DNA of 32,205 nucleotides, from contig CAMLHB010000006.1 of the NCBI GenBank assembly GCA_946479725.1, positions 1 through 32,205 on the forward strand. Reading direction: 5' to 3'. The notes under the pieces were generated by a model that worked only from the letters and a program-made list of their open reading frames with translations, had not been told where the DNA came from and did not search any database. Shown here piece after piece: positions 1 to 9,707 of this stretch. Source of the stretch: an uncultured Actinomycetes bacterium (GTDB lineage Bacteria > Actinomycetota > Thermoleophilia > Solirubrobacterales > 70-9). Position 1 is the first letter of the stretch; every line of letters begins with the position of its first letter. Position numbers and translations under genes: made by a program.

Positions 1-1
1 C

Positions 2-217
2 ACCGGCTCCCACCAGGAGCTGATCGACTACGTCCTCTCGGTCAACCCCTTCGACATCCTGGAGCAGGCTGACGCGATCCACCGGGCGCTGACGATGGAC
101 CCCAAGCAGAAGCGGCGCTGGGCGGAGGGGCTGCGGGAGATCATCTTCTCCCGTAATCCGGGCGACTGGGTCGACGACCAGCTCAAGGACATCGAAGTTG
201 CCCGCTCGCGCGCCTGA
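2..217 (+). CDS. otsA: Trehalose-6-phosphate synthase, C-terminal fragment
   Basis: The gene enters from the left edge; only about 71 codons are visible before TGA at 215-217. The readable tail contains 'VNPFDILEQADAIHRALTM', which matches the conserved late region of GT20 trehalose-6-phosphate synthases (typically VNPFDIE..ADAIH.ALTM). This family transfers glucose from a nucleotide sugar to glucose-6-phosphate in the cytoplasm to make the trehalose precursor. The last 20 residues are charged and not diagnostic. The assignment rests on one motif, so a related GT20 protein is possible. Confidence 0.8.
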   Translation, partial: TGSHQELIDYVLSVNPFDILEQADAIHRALTMDPKQKRRWAEGLREIIFSRNPGDWVDDQLKDIEVARSRA

Positions 218-254
218 GGGGGGAGAGTTTCGGCTCGCCGTTCCTTAAAGGGGG

Positions 255-650
255 ATGCGGTTGCGATGGGCCGGAACCTGGAAGCTGGCGGCGGTTGCCG
301 TCGCCTTCGTGCTCGCCCTGCAGGCGCTGCCGGCGCTCCTGCGCCCGCCCGAGCCGCCGCCGCTGGCCGAAGACGTGGGCTTGCCGCCGGCGGTGGAAGT
401 TCCCGCGGAGCCGCCTCCCCCCAGGGTGGCCAGGCGTGAGCCCAAGCCGCAGCACCGCCACAAGCGCCGCCGGACGAAACGCGTGCGCAGGCGATCTCAG
501 GTGTCCAAACCCCCGCCAGCGCCGCCCCCGTCGCTTTCTCCACCCGAACCGGCGGCGTACGAACCGCCGCCACCGCCCGCGCCCGCGGCGGCCCCTGCTC
601 CACCTCCGGCCCCTCCAGGCGACGGCTCGGAGGAGTTCGCGCCGCGCTAG
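255..650 (+). CDS. Proline-rich membrane-anchored or secreted protein of unknown function
   Basis: A 131-residue protein. Residues 8-30 form one hydrophobic segment (signal peptide or N-terminal anchor) after a basic start. The rest is low complexity: proline/alanine runs interrupted by a strongly basic patch around residues 72-83 (HKRRRTKRVRRR). A purine-rich AAAGGGGG lies directly against the ATG, closer than a normal Shine-Dalgarno, so the start is not certain. The composition recalls TonB-like or wall-spanning linkers, but no domain is recognisable and no function is claimed. It sits between the otsA tail and rpsF on the same strand. Confidence 0.6.
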   Translation: MRLRWAGTWKLAAVAVAFVLALQALPALLRPPEPPPLAEDVGLPPAVEVPAEPPPPRVARREPKPQHRHKRRRTKRVRRRSQVSKPPPAPPPSLSPPEPAAYEPPPPPAPAAAPAPPPAPPGDGSEEFAPR

Positions 651-664
651 CGGCATCCCGCCGC

Positions 665-670
665 TATAGT
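665..670 (+). promoter_or_regulatory. Candidate -10 box (TATAGT) for rpsF
   Basis: TATAGT ends 11 nt before the TTG start of rpsF and there is no Shine-Dalgarno in between. Transcription would start a few nucleotides before the codon, giving a very short leader. No clear -35 was found. Confidence 0.45.
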
Positions 671-681
671 CCTTCGCCGTT

Positions 682-1086
682 TTGGCCGCACCACGCGAAT
701 ACGAGCTGGTCCTGATGCTGGACCCCAAACTCGAGGGCCCCGCGCGCGACGCGCTGGCCGAGGACGCCCGTGGCCAGATCGAAGCCAAAGGCAGCCTCAA
801 GCACGAGAACACCTGGGGCCTGCGGAAGATGGCGTACGAAATCAACCACCGCACCGAGGCGGACTACCGCTGGATGCGGTTCGAGGCCCCGAGCGACCTG
901 CTCGACTCGCTCGACCACAATCTGAAGATCGCCGACGGCGTCCTCCGCTTCCGGATCTTCAAGGTAGATCCCGGCGTGCCGGTGATCGTCCCCCCCGCCG
1001 TCACCGCCGCTCCCGGGCCTCGCGAGCGCAGCGCCCAGGGCGCCCGCGAGGACCGCGGCGAGTCCGACGACGTTTCCGACGAGTAG
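682..1086 (+). CDS. rpsF: 30S ribosomal protein bS6
   Basis: A 134-residue bS6. The N-terminal 'REYELVLMLDP' strand, the central 'LRKMAYEINHRTEADYRWMRFEAP' region (read in two parts) and the helix before 'VLRFRIFKV' follow the family pattern. bS6 pairs with bS18 on the 30S platform, and rpsR lies two genes downstream. The start is TTG with no Shine-Dalgarno; the conserved block begins five residues later, so no alternative start fits better. The acidic, alanine/proline-rich tail after about residue 105 is an extension beyond the core fold, common in actinobacteria. Confidence 0.93.
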   Translation: MAAPREYELVLMLDPKLEGPARDALAEDARGQIEAKGSLKHENTWGLRKMAYEINHRTEADYRWMRFEAPSDLLDSLDHNLKIADGVLRFRIFKVDPGVPVIVPPAVTAAPGPRERSAQGAREDRGESDDVSDE

Positions 1087-1155
1087 CCGCAGCGGCTGCT
1101 CGCTGTTTGCGGGATCGCACTCCCCGAGGGGGGAGAGTCGAGCCGGCTGCCTCCT

Positions 1156-1161
1156 TAGACT
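1156..1161 (+). promoter_or_regulatory. Candidate -10 box (TAGACT) for ssb
   Basis: TAGACT lies 36 nt before the TTG start of ssb, leaving a short leader that carries GAGGAG. The 112-nt rpsF-ssb gap also holds a CTCCCC/GGGGAG inverted repeat at 1120-1135 with no T-run. No convincing -35 was found. Confidence 0.35.
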
Positions 1162-1197
1162 GGAGTCCAGACAAGCGAATCCAGAGGAGTGAGTGAT

Positions 1198-1686
1198 TTG
1201 GCAGCTTCCAACGTAAACGTGGTCGTGATCACCGGGAATCTGACCCGGGATCCGGAGCTGCGTCATCTCGGCAGCGGAACCGCCGTCTGCAAGCTGCGGG
1301 TCGCGGTCAACAGCCGGCGCAAAGACGGGCAGAGCGGCGAATGGGTCGACAAGCCCAACTACTTCGACGTAACCGTCTGGGGCGCGCAGGGCGAGAACTG
1401 CGCCAACTACCTCGGCAAAGGCCGCCCGGTGGCGGTCGAAGGCCGCCTCGACTGGCGCGAGTGGGAGGACCAGGGCGGCAATAAACGCCAGAGCGTCGAG
1501 ATCATCGCCAACACGGTCCAGTTCCTCGGCTCCCGCGACGGCGCGGGCGGCGGAGGAAACGGCAACGGCGGCAACGGCGGGGGTGGCTTCGCCCCGCCGC
1601 AGAGCGACGTCCCCGCCGACATGTCCGACTTCGGCGGCGCCCCGGCGGGAGCCGGCGCGACCTCAGAAGACGACATCCCCTTCTAG
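1198..1686 (+). CDS. ssb: Single-stranded DNA-binding protein
   Basis: A 162-residue SSB that binds single-stranded DNA during replication and repair. The OB-fold region (about residues 4-112) starts with 'VVVITGNLTRDPELRHLGSG' and includes 'NYFDVTVWGAQGENCANYL' and 'VEGRLDWREWED'. A glycine/asparagine-rich linker follows, then an acidic tip ending DDIPF, the partner-binding tail. The start is TTG at 1198 because GAGGAG (1184-1189) lies 8 nt upstream. An in-frame GTG at 1189 would overlap that Shine-Dalgarno and is less likely. The gene is between rpsF and rpsR, the usual bacterial arrangement. Confidence 0.95.
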   Translation: MAASNVNVVVITGNLTRDPELRHLGSGTAVCKLRVAVNSRRKDGQSGEWVDKPNYFDVTVWGAQGENCANYLGKGRPVAVEGRLDWREWEDQGGNKRQSVEIIANTVQFLGSRDGAGGGGNGNGGNGGGGFAPPQSDVPADMSDFGGAPAGAGATSEDDIPF

Positions 1687-1704
1687 AGAGTTGACCGAGC
1701 TGCA

Positions 1705-1737
1705 CCTACAGGGCGCCCCCAAGCGGCGCCCTGTAGG
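1705..1737 (+). promoter_or_regulatory. 13-bp perfect hairpin between ssb and rpsR
   Basis: CCTACAGGGCGCC (1705-1717) is perfectly complementary to 1725-1737 around a 7-nt loop. There is no T-run after it, so it is not a classical intrinsic terminator. It ends 11 nt before the rpsR ATG, and the -10-like TAGGAT overlaps its 3' foot. It may end or attenuate the upstream transcript or control rpsR; which one cannot be read from sequence. Confidence 0.7.
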
Positions 1738-1739
1738 AT
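1734..1739 (+). promoter_or_regulatory. Candidate -10 box (TAGGAT) for a near-leaderless rpsR transcript
   Basis: TAGGAT lies 9 nt before the ATG of rpsR and is preceded by TG (TG-TAGGAT overlap). No Shine-Dalgarno exists between it and the ATG. This matches the TANNNT-to-start spacing seen at many other genes in the window. Confidence 0.5.
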
Positions 1740-1748
1740 CTCGCGCCG

Positions 1749-2021
1749 ATGGCAAGGACTGCTGATACTTCTTCGCGAGGCGGTGCCCGGCGCGGTGGTA
1801 GGCGCGGCGCCGACCGTGCGCGGCCCCGCAAGTACACCCGGGTCAACTCCGAGGTCGTCGACTACAAGGACCTGAACCTGCTGCGCCGCTTCCTCTCCGA
1901 CAAGGGGAAGACGCGCGGACGCCGGGTCACCGGACTTTCCCGCCGCCACCAGCGACAGCTCTCGGTGGCGGTGAAGCGGGCGCGCGAAATCGCCCTGCTT
2001 CCCTACGTCGGAGAGCGCTGA
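1749..2021 (+). CDS. rpsR: 30S ribosomal protein bS18, cysteine-free form
   Basis: A 90-residue bS18. The core '[18 protein letters not shown]' and '[20 protein letters not shown]' are clear. The first 27 residues are a basic Arg/Gly-rich extension. The CPFC motif and the later Cys found in zinc-binding bS18 are replaced ([16 protein letters not shown]), and the protein has no cysteine at all. It is therefore the C-minus type. bS18 pairs with bS6 on the 30S platform. The TGA overlaps the rplI ATG by 1 nt (TGATG), which suggests translational coupling. No Shine-Dalgarno precedes the ATG. Confidence 0.95.
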   Translation: MARTADTSSRGGARRGGRRGADRARPRKYTRVNSEVVDYKDLNLLRRFLSDKGKTRGRRVTGLSRRHQRQLSVAVKRAREIALLPYVGER

Positions 2022-2473
2022 TGGCGCAGGCGATCCTGCTGCAGGACGTCGAGTCCCTCGGCGAGCGCGGTCACGTCGTCGACGTCGCCCCCGGCTACCT
2101 GCGCAACTACCTGGTCCCGCGCAAGCTGGCGCAGCCGGCGACCGCCGGGGCGCTGGAGGAAGCGAAACGGCGGATGGAGGCAGGGGAGCGAGCCGCGAAA
2201 GCCCGGACCGAACGCGAAACCGAAGCCGCCGGGCTGCTCTCCAAGACCGTACTGACGATCCACCAGCGCGCCGGCGAGGACGGCAAGCTGTTCGGCTCGG
2301 TCGGGCCGAAGGAGATCGTCGACGCCCTCAGCGACGCCCGCGGCCTGCGGTTCGAGAAAAAACAGATCCAGCTCGAGCAGCCGCTGCGCGAACTCGGCAC
2401 CTTCATGGTCGAGATCGAGCTCTCCGACGGCACCACCGCCGCGGTCAAGACGATCATCAGCGAGGAGAAGTAG
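2021..2473 (+). CDS. rplI: 50S ribosomal protein bL9
   Basis: A 150-residue bL9, normal length. The N-terminal rRNA-binding domain has 'LLQDVESLGERGHVVDVAPG' and 'YLRNYLVPRKLA'. A long charged helix (about residues 43-80) links it to the C-terminal domain with 'GKLFGSVGPKEIVDAL' and the closing 'VEIELSDGTTAAVKTII'. Its ATG overlaps the rpsR stop by 1 nt, so it is probably translated by coupling. Confidence 0.95.
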   Translation: MAQAILLQDVESLGERGHVVDVAPGYLRNYLVPRKLAQPATAGALEEAKRRMEAGERAAKARTERETEAAGLLSKTVLTIHQRAGEDGKLFGSVGPKEIVDALSDARGLRFEKKQIQLEQPLRELGTFMVEIELSDGTTAAVKTIISEEK

Positions 2474-2538
2474 TCCTCCTCCCCCGCCGCAGGTCCGGCT
2501 GGGTTCGCTCCGAGCGGGCGACGGTCGGCCTCGCGACC

Positions 2539-3165
2539 GTGGCGATCGGCGCCGCCGGCGTCGTCCTCGCCGGCCAGTTCAGCCGCATGCTGGCGCGCCG
2601 GGCGAGCGAGGCCCACGATCCCGAAGCGCTGCTCGAATCGGCGCCTGCCGCCGCTGCCGACACGGTCGGGGTCGCGGTGCGCGGTTACGAAGAAGCGCCG
2701 CGCTACGAAACCGTCCTCTTCAACCTCCTCGCCGGCTTCCTCGGCTCCTTCGCCCTGGTCCGGCTCTCGACCTGGGCGATCCGCGACGGCCGGGGGCCCT
2801 TCCGCAACGTCAGCATCGGCGGGCGCCACATCCACCACTTCGTTCCCGGGATCCTGCTCGCCTTCGGCTCCGGCGCCGCCGGCCTGCTGACCGACAACGA
2901 CGAGCTGGAGCAGCGGCTGGCGATCCCGATGGGGGCCGGCTTCGGCCTCACCTTCGACGAGGCGGCCCTGCTGCTCGACCTGCGCGACGTCTACTGGAGC
3001 CGCGAAGGGCTGCTCAGCGTCCAGCTCAGCCTCGGCGCCTCCGCGATCCTCAGCATCGCCATCCTCACCCTGCGGATGCTGCGCCGCGGCGAGCGGCGGG
3101 CCGAGCAGGAGGGCCTGATCCCCCGCGCACATCACCACCAGCTCTCCTTCGGAACTGCCGCATAA
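2539..3165 (+). CDS. Multi-pass membrane protein of unknown function
   Basis: A 208-residue protein starting at GTG, the first usable start in its frame. Hydrophobic segments are visible near residues 1-18, 57-80, 99-119, 128-148 and 158-181. A 'RHIHHFVPGI' motif opens the third segment, and the tail has a second His cluster (RAHHHQL). It lies in line between rplI and dnaB, 65 nt after rplI. I do not recognise a named family. The His motif at a membrane edge could bind metal, but that is a guess. Confidence 0.7.
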   Translation: MAIGAAGVVLAGQFSRMLARRASEAHDPEALLESAPAAAADTVGVAVRGYEEAPRYETVLFNLLAGFLGSFALVRLSTWAIRDGRGPFRNVSIGGRHIHHFVPGILLAFGSGAAGLLTDNDELEQRLAIPMGAGFGLTFDEAALLLDLRDVYWSREGLLSVQLSLGASAILSIAILTLRMLRRGERRAEQEGLIPRAHHHQLSFGTAA

Positions 3166-3301
3166 AGCTCACCGAAGCGTGAATTCTTTTTGACGGCTTT
3201 TGCACGGAAGCCGCGCGTGCCGCGGTAGCTCCTCTGGTTTGCTTGCAGGGCGTCCTGCAGCTCCGCCGGTTCCGCCGCCCCGCCGCCTACAACTGGACCC
3301 G

Positions 3302-4722
3302 ATGCCGCCGCCCACGACCCACGTCCCCCCGCAGAACATCGAGGCCGAGGAATCGGTCCTCGGGGCGATGCTGGTCGCCGAGTCGACCCTGACCCGGGTG
3401 ATCGACGAGGTGAAGCTGAACGCGGCGGACTTTTACCTCGACAAGCACCGGCTGATCTTCGAAACGGTCCACGATCTCTACGCCGCCTCGCAGCCGGTCG
3501 ACGAGCTCAGCGTCAGCGAGGCCTTGACCCAGCGCAACAAAGCCGAGGAGGCCGGAGGGCGCCACTACGTCTCCGAGCTGGCGGCCAAGGTCCCGGCTGC
3601 GGCCAACGCAAAACATTACGCCGAGATCGTCCAGCAGAACTCGCTGCTGCGGCGGCTGCTCGGAGCCGGCCAGGAAATCCAGGGCTGGGTCAACGAGCGC
3701 GACGGCGAACCGAAAGAGCTTTCCGAGCGGGCCGAGAAACTGCTCTTCGAGGTCGCCCACAAAGAGCAGGCGAGCGACTTCAAACTGCTCGGCGAGATCC
3801 TCCACGACGAGGTCGACCGGCTGGAGAAGCTCTCCACCGGCGAGACCGAACTGACCGGAACGCCGTCCGGCTTCCGCGACGTCGACGCGATCACCGGCGG
3901 CTTCCAGCCCGGCAACCTGATCATCGTCGCCGCCCGGCCGGCGATGGGCAAGAGCGCCCTTGTCGCCAACATCGCCGAAAACGTCGCGGTGAAGAAGGGG
4001 CAGGCGGTCGCCTTCTTCTCGCTCGAGATGTCCGAGGTCGAGCTGGCCCAGCGCTTCATCGCCTGCCGGGCGCGGATCTCCGGCGACAAACTGCGCAAGG
4101 GCCAGGTCTCCAAACGCGACTGGCCGAAGGTGCTGCGCGCCTGCAACGAGCTGGAAGAAGCGCCGCTCTGGTTCGACGACTCCTCCGACCTCGGGATCCT
4201 CGACCTGCGGGCGAAGGCGCGGCGGCTGCACGCCCAGGAACAGGAGCGCGGCGGGCTCGGCCTGATCATCCTCGACTACATCCAGCTGATGCGCTCCGAC
4301 GACCACCGCGCCAACCGGGTCGAGCAGGTCGGCCAGATCAGCCGCGGCCTGAAGATCCTCGCCCGCGAGCTCGAGGTGCCGGTGGTGGCGATCTCCCAGC
4401 TCTCCCGCGCGCCCGAGCAGCGGACGCCGCCGAAGCCGCAGCTCTCCGACCTGCGCGAGTCCGGGCAGATCGAGCAGGACGCCGACGTCGTCGCCTTCCT
4501 CTACCGCGAGGACTACTACCGCGACCCTGACGAGGAGCCCGATGGCCTCGCCGACCTGATCATCGCCAAGCACAGGAACGGCCCGATCGGGACCAGGAAG
4601 CTGGTCTTCCTCGACCGCTATCCCAAATTCGCCGACCAGGCGCACTCCGAGCCGCCGATCGAGCAGCCCGTCGGCGAATCGCCTCCCTTCGAGGACGCGG
4701 CCGCGGCCGGCCCTGACTTCTG

Positions 4723-4723
<1 letters not shown>
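3302..4723 (+). CDS. dnaB: Replicative DNA helicase DnaB
   Basis: The ring helicase that unwinds the replication fork. The N-terminal primase-interacting domain opens with 'PPQNIEAEESVLGAMLVAES'. The RecA-like core has Walker A 'ARPAMGKSAL' near residue 212, 'FFSLEMSEVELAQR', Walker B 'LIILDYIQLM' near 322, and 'AISQLSRAPEQR' and 'DLRESGQIEQDADVV' further on. At 473 residues it is full length and carries no intein. ATG at 3302 is chosen because the family N-terminus begins about ten residues later; an upstream GTG at 3200 would add a low-complexity stretch. TACAACT at 3288-3294 may be the -10. The stop overlaps the next gene by 1 nt. Confidence 0.96.
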
Positions 4724-6850
<2,127 letters not shown>

Positions 6851-6853
6851 GGG

Positions 6854-7411
6854 CTATTTGGTCCGCTCGGTGGGGCCTGCGCCTTCGACCTTCCAGGTGC
6901 CATTCACGTTCCGGAGGGGGAGTATCCAGTCGATCTGGCGTGGACCGTGCCACTGGGCGAAAGCTTTGACTCCGCGGACTCTCAGGCTGTCGATTGGCCC
7001 GGTGAGCGTGTTCCCTGACGTACCCGAGGCCTGGGGGCCGAAAAACGCCAGTGCCTGCGGGCAGTTCGTCGCCTTTCCTTCCGACACGGCGCGAGCATCA
7101 TTTACAAATGGTCGAATGTAGATCTGGGACAGGTACTTACACTCCTGAGCCCAGTCTTTGGCAACGCGCGCTCGCATCCAGGCATGGATGACGTGGGATG
7201 CTTCTTCGCGTTCGGCCGGAGATGCCTCCTGACCGAAAAACTGGACGACGTTGTCGCCACCCGGGAGGAGGAACTCGCGGCTGGGACCGTGCAGCCTCGG
7301 ATAAAGGCGCTGCGGCTTGCTTTCGGTTTTACCACCGCCGCCGCAACCGAGGGCCACGGCGACCAAAGCAAGCAGCATCAATCCCCCTGCCAACTTCCCT
7401 GCCTTTCCCAT
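6854..7411 (-). CDS. Putative lipoprotein of unknown function
   Basis: A 185-residue protein with a typical lipoprotein signal: basic MGKAGK, hydrophobic residues 8-21 and lipobox ALGC with Cys near residue 23, followed by GGGG. The mature part has two further cysteines (CKYLS, NCPQAL) that could form a disulfide. It ends with a region containing 'WILPLRNVNGTWKVEG', a pattern seen in NTF2-like secreted proteins, though I do not assign that family. Base composition is visibly less GC-biased than the neighbours, hinting at different ancestry. It converges with purA (3-nt gap) and is divergent from the TetR gene. Confidence 0.75.
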   Translation of the reverse strand: MGKAGKLAGGLMLLALVAVALGCGGGGKTESKPQRLYPRLHGPSREFLLPGGDNVVQFFGQEASPAEREEASHVIHAWMRARVAKDWAQECKYLSQIYIRPFVNDARAVSEGKATNCPQALAFFGPQASGTSGNTLTGPIDSLRVRGVKAFAQWHGPRQIDWILPLRNVNGTWKVEGAGPTERTK

Positions 7412-7417
7412 AAAGAC

Positions 7418-7423
7418 ATTTTA
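7418..7423 (-). promoter_or_regulatory. -10 box (TAAAAT) for the leaderless lipoprotein gene
   Basis: On the minus strand TAAAAT is followed by 6 nt and then the ATG at 7411, with no Shine-Dalgarno. It faces the TetR promoter; the two starts are only 58 nt apart. Confidence 0.6.
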
Positions 7424-7457
7424 GGAAAGAAGGTCCTAGCGGTCGGCAGCCGTGCTC

Positions 7458-7463
7458 TACAGT
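7458..7463 (+). promoter_or_regulatory. -10 box (TACAGT) for the leaderless TetR gene
   Basis: TACAGT is followed by CTCCCC and then GTG at 7470. The spacing puts transcription initiation at the start codon, which argues for 7470 over the upstream in-frame GTG at 7452. Confidence 0.55.
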
Positions 7464-7469
7464 CTCCCC

Positions 7470-8159
7470 GTGGCTTCCAGTCGACGCTCGACCAGGTTGA
7501 ACGAGCGGCTGCCCCGGGGAAGGCATGGCTTGCCGAGGGAGGCGGTGACCGAGTCCCAGCGCAATCGCATCCACCAGGCGATGGTCGAGGTCGTCTCCAA
7601 ACGTGGGTACCCGGAGACGCGCGTGGTCGACGTGATCGGCGTCGCCGGAGTCTCCCGCAAGACCTTCTACGAGCTCTTCGAGAGCAAGGAGGACTGCTTC
7701 CTCGCCGCCTACGACGTGCTGCTCGAAAACCTCCTCGCCGAAGCCACTGAGGCGTTCGAATCCGAACCCGGCACGGCTTGGTCCGAGCGGATCGGCGTCG
7801 CCCTCGCGGCCCTGCTCGAGCACCTCTCCCGGCATCCGGACGAGGCGCGCTTCGCGATCGTCGAGGTCCTGGCGGCGGGACCGAAGGCGCTTGCCCGCCG
7901 CGACGCCGCCCTGCGACAGTTCACCGGTTTCCTCGAGTCCGGCCGCTCGGAGACCGCGGTCGAGCTGCCGGGGATCACGTCGCTGGCGATCGCCGGCGGG
8001 ATCAACGAGCTCCTCTACAGCGAGATCCTCCATGGCGCCGCCGGTCGGCTCCCAAGCCGGCTTCCCGACCTGATGTTCTGGGTGACGCTTCCGTTCCTCG
8101 GCGCCGAGGGGGCGGCGGCCGAACGGGAGCGCGTGCGGCAGGCGAAGCTGCGCCCGTAG
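7470..8159 (+). CDS. TetR-family transcriptional regulator
   Basis: A 229-residue TetR repressor. After the N-terminal 'LPRGRHGLPREAV' leader, the DNA-binding domain reads '...VVDVIGVAGVSRKTFYELF' followed by 'ESKEDCFLAAYD', the standard HTH and helix 4. The C-terminal ligand domain (about residues 85-215) is not diagnostic. The leader motif recurs in the two TetR proteins at 20.3-21.8 kb, so they form a local paralogous group. The divergent lipoprotein gene is the most obvious target. Confidence 0.88.
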   Translation: MASSRRSTRLNERLPRGRHGLPREAVTESQRNRIHQAMVEVVSKRGYPETRVVDVIGVAGVSRKTFYELFESKEDCFLAAYDVLLENLLAEATEAFESEPGTAWSERIGVALAALLEHLSRHPDEARFAIVEVLAAGPKALARRDAALRQFTGFLESGRSETAVELPGITSLAIAGGINELLYSEILHGAAGRLPSRLPDLMFWVTLPFLGAEGAAAERERVRQAKLRP

Positions 8160-8308
8160 GGTGCCGCAAGCCGCTTCTTTTCGGGGATCGACGTGTTTAC
8201 GAACAGAGCGGGAGTGGTAGTTTGACCCGCTGGAGAGACGTGCAAAAGAAACTGTTCCGACGGCATCGGACCCAGGACGGGCAGGCCGCAAAGGAGAGAT
8301 ATAGGGAT

Positions 8309-9064
8309 ATGCGTAAGTACCTGATGTTGACGATGGCCATTGCGGCCCTGATCGCCGTCAGCGTGGCAGGCATCGCCACCGGCGCCAACAAACCGGTGAC
8401 GGTCGAAGCGGGCAACCTCGTCTTCACCTTCAACGGCGGCTTCAGCCCGACCAAGCTGCCGAAGAAGAAGCTGGCCCCGATTACCCTCACCGCCTCCGGC
8501 GAAATATCGACCAAGGACGGGACGCACCCGCCGGCGCTGAAGGAAACGGTCGTCGAAACCGACAAGAACGGCGCCATCAACGTCAAGGGAATCAAGGTCT
8601 GCAAGTCCGGCCAGCTGCAGTCGCGCGATACCACCGCGGCCCGGAAGGCCTGCCCGAAGTCGATCATCGGCACCGGTAAAACTACGGTCGAGGTCCAGTT
8701 CCCCGAATCGAAACCGGTCCTCGTCAACTCGGCGCTGACCGTCTTCAACGGCGGCTTCAGCGGCGGCACCACCACCCTCTACATCCACGCCTACTTCTCG
8801 GCGCCGGTGACCGGGGCGATCGTGACCACCCTGAAGATCAAGAAGGTCCACAACGGCCGCTACGGGCTGAAAACCATCGCCACGATCCCGAAGATCGCCG
8901 GCGGCAGCGGCTCCGTCAAATCGTTCGACCTGACGATCAACAAAAAGGGCGTCCTCACCGCCAAATGCGCTGACGGCAAGCTCCAGGCGAAAGCCACCGC
9001 CAAATTCGCCGACGGCACCGTCGCGGGTCCGGCCACCATCATCCGGCCCTGCACGGGCACCTGA
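8309..9064 (+). CDS. Secreted protein of unknown function
   Basis: A 251-residue protein with a signal peptide (MRKYLMLTMAIAALIAVSVA, cleavage probably near residues 23-26). The mature part is rich in Thr, Lys, Gly and Val, suggesting a beta fold. It contains the pattern 'FTFNGGFSPTKLPKKKLAPI' and a second 'TVFNGGFSGG', which may reflect an internal repeat. Four cysteines in two pairs (CKSG/KACP and AKCADG/RPCTG) could form disulfides. AAGGAG (8291-8296) precedes the ATG by 12 nt. TTGACC at 8222-8227 may be a -35, but no matching -10 is clear. The gene is alone and ends in a strong terminator. I recognise no named family. Confidence 0.82.
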   Translation: MRKYLMLTMAIAALIAVSVAGIATGANKPVTVEAGNLVFTFNGGFSPTKLPKKKLAPITLTASGEISTKDGTHPPALKETVVETDKNGAINVKGIKVCKSGQLQSRDTTAARKACPKSIIGTGKTTVEVQFPESKPVLVNSALTVFNGGFSGGTTTLYIHAYFSAPVTGAIVTTLKIKKVHNGRYGLKTIATIPKIAGGSGSVKSFDLTINKKGVLTAKCADGKLQAKATAKFADGTVAGPATIIRPCTGT

Positions 9065-9088
9065 GAAACCGGTAGCAGCAGAGTTCCG

Positions 9089-9118
9089 AAAGGGCGGCCT
9101 GCGGGCCGCCCTTTTTCT
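9089..9118 (+). terminator. Intrinsic terminator after the secreted-protein gene
   Basis: GGGCGGCC (9092-9099) pairs perfectly with 9104-9111 around a TGCG loop, with AAA/TTT extending the stem, then TTTTTCTT. It lies 25 nt after the stop codon and is the only textbook rho-independent terminator I see in the window. Confidence 0.92.
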
Positions 9119-9187
9119 TGTCACCGGCAGTTGCGCTCGGAGCAGTCGCGTAGTACAAATAGGCGCACTCGATTAAACGCAGTTGTC

Positions 9188-9193
9188 TAGATT
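9188..9193 (+). promoter_or_regulatory. -10 box (TAGATT) for a leaderless gene
   Basis: TAGATT is followed by 7 nt and ATG at 9201. It supports the ATG over the in-frame TTG at 9183, which lies upstream of this box. Confidence 0.5.
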
Positions 9194-9200
9194 GGCGGCG

Positions 9201-9647
9201 ATGTCTTTCGGAAGCGACAGCTTGCCGGCTGCGGTAGAAAGCGCGAAGAAACGAGATCTGGAGCCACTGGCCGAGGAGGGCTCGGAAAAGCTCGGACTCG
9301 ACAGCCGCCAGATGACGGAGCTTGAGAACTACCTTCACGACGCTTGGTTCTTCGGCATCCGCACCGGACACACCGTGATGGTCGAGACGAAAATGGGCCA
9401 GACGGACTCCGCTCCGGTGATCCTCAGCATGCAGGACGAGTTCCAGGATCTGATGGAACGCTGCGGCGAAGCGCTGAACACGACTGTCAGCGCGACGATC
9501 CAGGCCTGGAACTACTTAGGCAAGGCCTGGATCGCCGGCGCCCGGTTCTGGGAAGTAGAGATCGCCGCCCGCCTGATCGAATCCCGCGCCGGCGGCTTCG
9601 ACGAAACGCTGCGGCAGTTGGGCGATCCCGACCAGATCGGCGACTAG
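9201..9647 (+). CDS. Small conserved-looking protein of unknown function
   Basis: A 148-residue soluble protein without signal peptide or membrane segment. It looks mostly helical, with an acidic N-terminal third and a Trp-rich middle ('NYLHDAWFFGIRTGH', 'IQAWNYLGKAWIAGARFWEV'). No family is recognised. The leaderless promoter and normal codon use argue that it is a real gene. It is followed 60 nt later by the prephenate-dehydratase-like gene, which has its own promoter. Confidence 0.65.
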   Translation: MSFGSDSLPAAVESAKKRDLEPLAEEGSEKLGLDSRQMTELENYLHDAWFFGIRTGHTVMVETKMGQTDSAPVILSMQDEFQDLMERCGEALNTTVSATIQAWNYLGKAWIAGARFWEVEIAARLIESRAGGFDETLRQLGDPDQIGD

Positions 9648-9695
9648 CCTGGGCGGTGCGCAGCCCTCATCCGCAGCTCTCTCTGAGTGCTCGGG

Positions 9696-9701
9696 TATCC
9701 T
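9696..9701 (+). promoter_or_regulatory. -10 box (TATCCT) for a leaderless gene
   Basis: TATCCT is followed by TTAATG T (6 nt to the ATG at 9708) with no Shine-Dalgarno, the same geometry as the other leaderless genes here. Confidence 0.55.
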
Positions 9702-9707
9702 TAATGT

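Noticed and set aside
1120..1135. CTCCCC/GGGGAG hairpin between rpsF and ssb as a terminator
   Set aside because: Only 6 bp, no T-run, and a similar GAGGGGGGAG string occurs after otsA without the left arm.
2107..3138. Long minus-strand open frame (343 codons) opposite rplI and the membrane gene
   Set aside because: Typical antisense shadow of high-GC coding DNA; its product has no recognisable motif and the plus-strand genes are clear.
8515..8523. GACGGGACG in the secreted-protein gene as a partial 49-bp element
   Set aside because: No second arm nearby, and the encoded 'STKDGTHPPALKE' fits the surrounding protein.
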